A stretch of 33,144 nt of DNA. Origin: Kiritimatiellia bacterium. GTDB lineage: Bacteria > Verrucomicrobiota > Kiritimatiellia > RFP12 > UBA1067. How positions within the stretch are numbered: the stretch's first letter is position 1; each line of letters begins with the position of its first letter. Below are positions 14,994 to 22,100 of the stretch, piece by piece. The notes under the pieces were generated by a model. The model was given only the letters and a program-made list of their open reading frames with translations, made no database searches and had not been told where the DNA came from. The DNA lies in contig JAEEOY010000285.1 in assembly GCA_016284515.1 (NCBI GenBank), positions 1-33,144 on the forward strand, in the 5' to 3' direction. Both the position numbers and the translations under genes were made by a program.

Positions 14994-16403
14994 CTACAGC
15001 GTGACGCCGTCCTTGAAGATGGCGATTCCCTGCGCGCCGGATATCTCGTTCTTCGCCTTTTCGCCCGAGGCGACGGCGAGGACCTTCTTCGCGAATTCCT
15101 CCACGTCGGGATTCGCCATCGCGTTCCAGTCGATCCAGTTCGGCTTGTTCGCCGCCAGCGTGTCGTTCGTCGCGACCTTCATCGTCGGGACGACGCACCC
15201 GAACGGCGTGCCGCGTCCGGTGGTGAAGAGGATGAGATGGCATCCCGCCGCCGCGAGGACAGTCGACGCGACGAGGTCGTTGCCCGGGCCGGTCATCAGC
15301 GAAAGGCCGTGCGCCTTCACGCTCTCGCCGTAGAGCAGAACGTCCTCGACGGGCGAGGAGCCGCCCTTCTGGACGCAGCCGAGCGACTTGTCCTCCAGCG
15401 TGGTGATTCCGCCGGCCTTGTTGCCGGGCGATGGGTTCTCGTAGCAGACCTGGTTGTGCGACGTGTAGTAGTCCTTGAAGTCGTTGATCATCTTGACGCA
15501 CTTGTCGAAGACGCTGCGCGTGCGGCAGCGCTTCATGAGCAGAGTCTCGGCGCCGAACATCTCCGGCACCTCGGTGAGCACCGTCGCGCCGCCGCGAGCC
15601 GCGAGCCAGTCGCTGAAGCGCCCGACGAGCGGATTCGCCGTGAGACCCGAGAAGCCGTCCGAGCCGCCGCACTTCAAGCCGACAACGAGCTCGGAGACCG
15701 AAACCGGCACGCGCTCCTTCGGTCTAGATTTATCTAGCTCCTCTAGAAGTTCTAGACCGCGCTCGTATTCGTCGCCAGGGTCCTGCGCCTTGAGAAATCG
15801 AATGTTCAGCCCGATCTTCGACCCGTCCTGGTCCTCCGGCGCGAGCCCGAGGCGCACCTTGAACGACTCAAGCGTGTTGTTCTCGCAGCCAAGCGAGACG
15901 ACCAAGACGCCGCCGGCGTTCGGGTGGCGGCAGAACTGCGCGAGCATGTTCGCCGTCGTCTCGTGGTCCTTGCCGAGCTGCGAGCAGCCGTAGGGATGGG
16001 TAAGCGCGAGGCCGCCGCACGAGGCGGCGAGGCGCTCGGCGAGGCGGTTGACGCAGCCGACGAGCGGTATCACCCAGATGTCGTTGCGGATTCCGACGCG
16101 TCCGTCGGGATGGCGGTAGCCTTCGAAAACCGGCATTTCATGGTAGGGCGGGCGCGCCGCGCACGCCGCACTGTCGAATGCGTCTATCGCCGCCTCGTCG
16201 GGCTCGTAGCGGTACTCGAGCACTTCGCCGAGGTTCGTCTTAACGTTGTGGACGTGAACGTGCTCGCCCTTCTTTATGGCGCACGTGGCGTGTCCGATGG
16301 GCATGCCGTACTTGATGACGTTCTCGCCCTCGGCGATGTCGCGAAGCGCGTACTTGTGTCCATCCTCGCGAATCTCGACGTTGTCCTTCGGATTGATGAT
16401 CAT
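14994..16403 (-). CDS. uxaA: Altronate dehydratase UxaA
   Basis: The 469-residue protein dehydrates D-altronate to 2-keto-3-deoxygluconate, the third step of galacturonate breakdown. An N-terminal SAF domain (residues 1-80, YALRDIAEGENVIKYGMPIGHA and VHVHNVKTNL) precedes the large dehydratase domain with VGCVNRLAERLA, HPYGCSQLGKDHETTANML, VVSLGCENN, VGLKCGGSDGFSG and TEVPEMFGAETLL. The cysteines in these motifs are the likely metal ligands. The ATG overlaps the uxaC stop (ATGA), so translation is coupled. An apparent longer frame upstream lies antisense or out of frame to uxaC and was dropped. A CTAG-rich palindrome lies inside the gene (15721-15758). Confidence 0.95.
   Translation of the reverse strand: MIINPKDNVEIREDGHKYALRDIAEGENVIKYGMPIGHATCAIKKGEHVHVHNVKTNLGEVLEYRYEPDEAAIDAFDSAACAARPPYHEMPVFEGYRHPDGRVGIRNDIWVIPLVGCVNRLAERLAASCGGLALTHPYGCSQLGKDHETTANMLAQFCRHPNAGGVLVVSLGCENNTLESFKVRLGLAPEDQDGSKIGLNIRFLKAQDPGDEYERGLELLEELDKSRPKERVPVSVSELVVGLKCGGSDGFSGLTANPLVGRFSDWLAARGGATVLTEVPEMFGAETLLMKRCRTRSVFDKCVKMINDFKDYYTSHNQVCYENPSPGNKAGGITTLEDKSLGCVQKGGSSPVEDVLLYGESVKAHGLSLMTGPGNDLVASTVLAAAGCHLILFTTGRGTPFGCVVPTMKVATNDTLAANKPNWIDWNAMANPDVEEFAKKVLAVASGEKAKNEISGAQGIAIFKDGVTL
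15721..15758. repeat. CTAG-rich palindrome inside uxaA
   Basis: GGTCTAGA (15721-15728) and TCTAGACC (15751-15758) form a perfect eight-base inverted repeat. Four CTAG tetramers lie within the 38 bases. The reading frame stays open (GLELLEELDKSRP), but the codons used (CTA, CTT, GAT, AAA, TCT, AGA) differ from the GC-ending codons of the rest of the gene. Confidence 0.75.
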
Positions 16404-17815
16404 GCTTCGAACCCGAAATAGCGGTTGGCGTTGTTGAACGAGATGTCCTCGACGATGGACCCAAGCCACTTGAGGTCGTTCGGGATCTCGCCCTTCTCGA
16501 CTTCCTCGCCAAGCTTCTGGCAGAGGAGGCGGCGGAAGTACTCGTGGCGCGTGTAGCTGAGGAACGAGCGCGAGTCGGTGAGCATTCCGACGAAGTTGCC
16601 GAGGCAGCCGAGCGTCGAGAGGACGTCGAGCTGGCGGCGCATGCCGTCCTTCTGGTCGAGGAACCACCACGCCGCGCCGAGCTGGATCTTCCCGCGCGCC
16701 GGGGCCTTCTGAAAGCATCCCATCAGCGTCGCGAGCATCTCGTTGTCCTTCGGGTTGAGGGAGTAGAGGATGCAGCGCGGGAGGGAATCCTCGCGCTCAA
16801 GGCGGTCGAAGAGCTTCGCGAGGTTTTCGGTGACGGACCAGTCGCCGATGCAGTCAAAGCCGGTGTCGGGTCCGAGCTTCGCGAACATCGCCGTGTTCGT
16901 GTCCCTGAGGCAGTTGTAGTGGAGCTGCGTCGTCCAGTTCGACTTGGCGTCCGCCCTAAGCCCCTCGAAGAGCCAGGCGCTCTTGAACTTGAGGGCCTCC
17001 TCGGCGGTCACGGCCTTGCCTGAGCGCGCCTTCTTGAAGATCGCCTTCAGCTCCGCCTCGGTGTAGGGCGCGGCGAAGATCTCGGTGATGCCGTAGTCGG
17101 AGACGACGCAGCCGGCCTTCTCGAAGAACGCATGGCGCTTCGCCATCGCGTCGCGGAAATCATCCATCGTCTTCACAGGCGTCTTCGCGGCAGCGGCGAG
17201 CTTGTCCATCCACTCGTTCCACGCCTTGACGTTCTCGATCTTGGAGGCCTTGTCGCTGCGCCATGCGGGGCGGATTTGGGTCCAGAACGGCTTCTTCGCG
17301 ATCGCGAGGTGGTGCTCGAGCGAGTCGACGGGGTCGTCGGTCGTGCAGACGACCTTGACGTTCGACTTCTTCATGAGCCCGCGCGCGGAGAACCCCTTGC
17401 CGGCGAGCTTGACGTTGCACTTCTTCCAGATGCGCTCCGCGCTCGAGGCGTTGAGGATCTCGGTCACGCCGAAGTAGCGGGCGAGCTCGAGGTGCGACCA
17501 GTCGAAGAGCGGGTTGCGGACGAGCCGCTCCATCGTCTCGGCGAACTTGACGAACTTGTCGTGCCAGGACGCGTCGCCGGTGCAGAAGCGCTCGTCGACC
17601 CCGTTGGAGCGCATCTGGCGCCACTTGTAGTGGTCGCCTCCGAGCCAGACCTGCGCGATGTCGGTCCAGCGCTTGTCATCGGCGATTTCCACGGGCGGGA
17701 GATGGCAGTGGTAGTCGATGATCGGCATCTTCTCCGCGTGGCGGTGGTACAGCTCCTTCGCCGCCTTGGTCGTGAGAAGGAAATCGTCGTTGATGAACGT
17801 CTTTTTAGTCGCCAT
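16400..17815 (-). CDS. uxaC: Uronate isomerase UxaC
   Basis: The 471-residue protein is a full-length uronate isomerase of the amidohydrolase superfamily. It converts D-glucuronate to fructuronate and D-galacturonate to tagaturonate. Diagnostic parts are the N-terminal FINDDFLLTTKAAKELYHRHA, the metal-binding IDYHCHLPP, KVVCTTDDPVDSLEHH, and the C-terminal SYTRHEYFRRLLCQKLGEEVEKGE followed by ISFNNANRYFGF. AGGAG lies six bases before the ATG, and a promoter lies at 17849-17857. It is the first gene of the uxaC-uxaA operon. The remaining reductase and kinase/aldolase genes of the pathway are not in this window. No regulator gene or clear operator is visible. Confidence 0.97.
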   Translation of the reverse strand: MATKKTFINDDFLLTTKAAKELYHRHAEKMPIIDYHCHLPPVEIADDKRWTDIAQVWLGGDHYKWRQMRSNGVDERFCTGDASWHDKFVKFAETMERLVRNPLFDWSHLELARYFGVTEILNASSAERIWKKCNVKLAGKGFSARGLMKKSNVKVVCTTDDPVDSLEHHLAIAKKPFWTQIRPAWRSDKASKIENVKAWNEWMDKLAAAAKTPVKTMDDFRDAMAKRHAFFEKAGCVVSDYGITEIFAAPYTEAELKAIFKKARSGKAVTAEEALKFKSAWLFEGLRADAKSNWTTQLHYNCLRDTNTAMFAKLGPDTGFDCIGDWSVTENLAKLFDRLEREDSLPRCILYSLNPKDNEMLATLMGCFQKAPARGKIQLGAAWWFLDQKDGMRRQLDVLSTLGCLGNFVGMLTDSRSFLSYTRHEYFRRLLCQKLGEEVEKGEIPNDLKWLGSIVEDISFNNANRYFGFEA

Positions 17816-17848
17816 GTTGTTCTCCTGGTTCGGTTAGTTTCTGCACAT

Positions 17849-17857
17849 ATTCTACCA
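17849..17857 (-). promoter_or_regulatory. Extended -10 promoter for uxaC-uxaA
   Basis: Minus strand: TGG-TAGAAT, giving a leader of roughly 27 bases that contains AGGAG (17826-17822) six bases before the uxaC ATG. Confidence 0.6.
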
Positions 17858-17891
17858 CTGGGAGGCCATGATATGATATAACAAATGATAA

Positions 17892-18899
17892 TCAATAAAT
17901 AGCACTTTTCAATCGTGGCCTAAACCTAAAGTCTTTTGCCGACGTCACATAGAGCGACACGCCGCTGCCCCTTGCTGCAAAGTCGGCGAGGGCGTCGTTT
18001 ATGCCGTGCCAGGCGTCATAGCGGCTCGAGCCGGGCGCGGCAACTCGCGAAAGCAGCAGGAGTCGCCCGTCGGCAAACTGCCGCGGTTCGTCGCCCTTGG
18101 GGCGGTAGACCATCGCCAGCTGGTCGGGAACTGCCCTTATCATCGGCGCCCCGCGCTCGACGAGGGCGCGCGCCACCTCGCGCTCGCACGGCGAAATGAA
18201 CGTGCCGGCGAGAACATAACCCTTGTCGACGGCCGTCATGAGCCGCGACACCACCGCAGGATGGTCGGCGACGGGGATTCGGCGCGACAGCCTTATCGAG
18301 CAGACTTTACGCTCGCTGTCGGCGAGGTCGAGCGAGCCGACGGCGCTCCACCACTCGTCGCCGGGAACACGCGGCAGAGAGAGCGGCTCAACGACCGCGA
18401 GGGGCGGCGGATGGCCGTGCATCAAATGCCACTTGAGCGGGTTATTCTCGATGTACTTGTCGGCAAGCGCGATAATCTCGCGGCTGAGGCAAAGCCGGTC
18501 GTGATAGCCCTTCTCCCACTCGACGGCGACGCCGAGCTTCGAGCAGTTGTACTTTGCCCAGCGCTTGAAGTTGGTGACAAACTGGGCGAGCTTCGCGAGC
18601 GGCTTGTCAAGCCCCGGGTGCAGATAGAGCCGCAGATGCACGTGGTCTGGCATTATGACGAAGGCCATGAGGTCGACTCCGCCGCCACGGCGCGACTCTT
18701 CCATTAGGGCGGCAAGCGCGGCATGCCCGGCAGGCGACAGCACGAGACGCCCATCGCCGTCGATGTGGCCAAAGAGCTTTGAGCGGCCGACAACGCCGAA
18801 TGTGATGAAGATGGCCGCGCCTCGCGAGTAGTCATAGCCCTTGAAGCGCCGGTAGTGGCCGGCGGCAGTCGACTGCTTCATATTAAATTGCCGTTGCAT
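17892..18899 (-). CDS. REP-associated tyrosine transposase (RAYT) with C-terminal extension
   Basis: Residues 15-165 match the Y1/HUH transposase of the RAYT group. They show HYRRFKGYDYSRGAAIFITF, the HUH motif MPDHVHL (H86, H88), a candidate catalytic tyrosine in EKGYHDRLCLS (Y132), and the closing KYIENNPLKWHLM. Such enzymes nick single-stranded DNA at REP hairpins and spread or maintain them. Typical RAYTs end near here, but this protein runs on to 335 residues. The extra alpha/beta domain (about 195-310) contains GYVLAGTFISPCEREVARALVERGAPMIRAV and GRLLLLSRV. I do not recognise it; its pattern of strand-loop-helix is Rossmann-like. The first ATG lies six bases from the -10; an internal ATG at 18881 (MKQSTAAG) is possible. 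Confidence 0.85.
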   Translation of the reverse strand: MQRQFNMKQSTAAGHYRRFKGYDYSRGAAIFITFGVVGRSKLFGHIDGDGRLVLSPAGHAALAALMEESRRGGGVDLMAFVIMPDHVHLRLYLHPGLDKPLAKLAQFVTNFKRWAKYNCSKLGVAVEWEKGYHDRLCLSREIIALADKYIENNPLKWHLMHGHPPPLAVVEPLSLPRVPGDEWWSAVGSLDLADSERKVCSIRLSRRIPVADHPAVVSRLMTAVDKGYVLAGTFISPCEREVARALVERGAPMIRAVPDQLAMVYRPKGDEPRQFADGRLLLLSRVAAPGSSRYDAWHGINDALADFAARGSGVSLYVTSAKDFRFRPRLKSAIY

Positions 18900-18905
18900 T
18901 GGGCA

Positions 18906-18914
18906 ATTATAGCA
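18906..18914 (-). promoter_or_regulatory. Extended -10 promoter for the RAYT gene
   Basis: Minus strand: TGC-TATAAT ending six bases before the first ATG (18899), so the transcript would start at or near the ATG itself. Confidence 0.55.
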
Positions 18915-19007
18915 TAAATCACCCTTCTCTGCGTCGGCCTAAAGGGCCTCGCAGCAGGAAGCCGCCGCCAAGAGGGCCGACCAACCGCGGCGTCACAGGC
19001 AAGAGAA

Positions 19008-19035
19008 GGCCCCTCGGCACCGCCGCCGAGAGGCC
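19008..19035. repeat. GC-rich hairpin (REP-like)
   Basis: GGCCCCTCGGC (19008-19018) and GCCGAGAGGCC (19025-19035) pair at ten of eleven positions around a six-base loop. The hairpin lies in the 225-base gap between the RAYT gene and the surface-protein gene, which holds no other gene and is dominated by GGCC-containing repeats. Confidence 0.65.
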
Positions 19036-19063
19036 CGCCTTAACGTTACGTCTTGGTCCGAGG

Positions 19064-19105
19064 CCCTTCAGGCCGAAGGACACTCCCTTCAGGCCAAAGG
19101 ACACT
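19064..19105 (+). repeat. Two tandem 21-base repeats
   Basis: CCCTTCAGGCCGAAGGACACT (less its first base, 19065-19084) is followed immediately by a second unit (19085-19105) that differs by a single base (A for G in GGCCGAAGG). A partial third unit, AGGCCGAAGG, lies at 19107-19116 just after the stop codon of the large surface-protein gene. Confidence 0.8.
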
Positions 19106-19124
19106 TAGGCCGAAGGCCGCCCCC

Positions 19125-22100
19125 TTAGAAAGCGAGGAATATGAGGCCAATCACCTTCTTGACAAACGTCTTTGTGTCGCTGTCGAAGTTCCAGCCCTCG
19201 GCGCTCGTCGTCGCGCTGCCGTGCAGGAGCTTGATGACCGCGCCCTTCACGCTGGCGTTGGCTTGAAGTGCAGCATCGACAGTGGCATACTTAACGCCAT
19301 TCTGGTCGATTGCCATCTTGCCCTCGTACTGAACGCCGTTGATTGCCGAAAGCGACCCTGCGCCGAGGAAGTCGATGTCCTTGACGCTCGTCTGCGCCTT
19401 TGCGAGAGGAACGGCCGCGACACCGCCGACCGTGAGCGGCGTGCCATTGACCGTGACGGTGTAGGTTTTGCTGTTGCTGTTGTAGTCGAAGGTCATCACG
19501 ATGTCGTAGACCCCGGTTTCGAGAACCGGCGTTACGCCCGCCGCCTCGTACCAACCGACGGTATCGCCCTGCTTCGTGAGCAGCATGAACTTGGGCGACT
19601 GCTCGGTGCCGCCGACTGCAACAGCGCCCTGCGCGTCGGTATCGGCCGAGGTAAGGTCGCTCAGGCTCGTGTAGACGACATCGTCGATCGTCACCGTCAC
19701 GACATCGCCCGTCGTGCAGTTGGTTGCCGAGAACCTGTTGTCGACAACCGCCGCCTTGTGCGTCGTGGCGTCGTAGGCCACAGCAGTCTGCCACGCGCCG
19801 CCCGCCGCCGCCGCATCACCGGTCGTCTCATAGTTCTCATTCACCCAACCGATGGTGTCGGCGAACTTCACGTTCTTAGGACCGGAAGTCGCAGCCTGGG
19901 AACCGCCTGCCGAAGCAGTCACCTCGACAGAAACGTCTCCGTAGCGGATGAGATTGAGTCCAGAAACATTGACATCGCTGAACGTCACGACGCCGTTATT
20001 GACCGATCCAACAGCGCCATCAACGACATTGCCGCCGATCTTAAGGTTGTAGGAAAGGCCACCTTCTCCGTAATTCGAATTCACCTCTGCAGAAACAGTC
20101 ACCTTCGCAAAATCGTCGCCCCACACAACCGTCGGCGCGGAGATGGCAACAGAGGCTGGCACGAACTTCCTGTACCCCTCCTTGTCTGTCGTCACCTCTG
20201 CCGTGCTGGAATCAAGCGGCAGCGAATATTCGCCATTGATGACATACAGCACACCATCCTCAACCTTTGTCGTGCCGGTATATGTCGGAGGAGCGGCAAG
20301 GGTAAGCGCGCCAGCGCCCTTCTTGGTGAAGTTGGCAGACTTGTCGTTGCCGATAGCGGATGCGAAGGTGCGATCCTCGCCACCATCGTCAACGGTCGCT
20401 GTTTTTTCCGCGACAAACTCTAACTTCTCTGAGGGGTCTGTGTCCACTGTAATTGCCGCATTTAACTTAAGTGCACCGCCATTCATTTTGATAGTTTGAC
20501 TCGGCAGTGAACCACTCGTCATCAACTCGGTTACGCCATTTTGCAAATCATATCCACGAACATTCGTTCCTGTGAATGTCATCGTTCCTATTCCCTTCTT
20601 GCAAATATAGTCGCGACGACTTTCAGTAGAACGGCCCTCATAAGAAAGCGTGAAATTATCATCCGTTTCCCCGAAAACAAAAGTAGAAGGGTTCTGATAG
20701 TTTGCATCCACATTATTACGCATATTGCCGCTAAACGAACCGAAATAATAAGTATCGCCTTTAGCCTTTGCAAAGTTATAGTTATTACCACTCCTAATAA
20801 TCATGCCAACCAACCACGTAGCCTGCGAGCTGGTGGCATTGCCATTTGCAAAATAAACATAGTTTCTCCCTTCACTGCCCCCAACACCATCATGAGGCGC
20901 ACTAACGGTGCCTCTAAAGGCGGTGTTATTACCGTTGAAATTGACGGTAGAACGGGCGCCGCCAGTGGAAAGATATCCTGTTCCAGAAATATTGCCATTG
21001 AAATTCAGCGTGGGTCCATCATTATTACTATTGCTACCTTTAATAATCACCGGATGATCGGGCGTTCCGCTGATTATTAGCGCATTATCAATCGTAAGAG
21101 TCCCAAGATATCCTGCATCAAAACCTGCATCGTCTCCAAGAGTAATCACCGCATCACCAACTACACCATGGGAATTCTCGTCATCATGCACCGCTATACG
21201 TGCACCAGAGAATGTTACAGGGCCATTGGCGGTAATTTTCGCAACTGTCGTTGCAGAGTCGAGCGCCACAACCCATCCACCTTCAATTGTTGTCTCTGGG
21301 AATATTACCTTGTCCGTCTCGCCTGGCACCGCATTCTTTTTCCAGTTTGCAGGCGTCGACCAGCTTGTCCCGTTGCCTCCGCACCAGATGAAATTCGCTG
21401 TCTCAGACGAGGTCCAAGTCTTTGTATTCTCATCATACACAATATCATAATCTTCGGAAGAGGTCACTGTCCCTGTGATTGTGTAGTCGCCAAGTACGAT
21501 GCTCACTCCGGCTGCCTCGATCACGACATCTTCCGCAACACTGGCAAGGAGCGTAACCGTGCCACCTTCAGCCGACACTGCCGCGTCTACAGCACTTTGG
21601 AGCGTAGGATAGGCGGTACTATTGAACGTTGCCACACCATGCCCGAAAGTGTATGTCGTTCCAGAGATCGTGCAAGCAGTATCAGCCGCGCATGTGTACG
21701 CCGTGCCCTCTGCAAGAGCAGAAGTCGCCACAATGACAAGCGATCCCTCTGTTACATTGACCATCCCGAGTTTCGTGAACGCGCCAGAGAGCGTGAGTGT
21801 ACCAGCGCCCTTCTTGTTAAATCCGACTGCATTGTTCAACACAGCCGACTTCGTGACGTCTGCCGAAACGCCGCCTTCTACCGCCTCGACATTAAAACCT
21901 GTCGCCACTTGCGTTTCTCCATCGCCAGCTGCCGCAACCGCATTGACAATGTCTCCCGCAATTGCGCTGTTGTTGCTGTCGAGCGTGAGATACCCGCCGC
22001 CACGAACGACATTCTCGCTGTCGGTGTAGGCGAGGAACTTGATTACCGACGGAACAAAGTTATTGGCGGTCGTTGAATTCTGCTCGACATACACATTACC

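Noticed and set aside
14994-16718. Longer version of UxaA starting near 16718
   Set aside because: The extra residues are an out-of-frame reading of uxaC; ATG 16403 gives the family start and an ATGA overlap.
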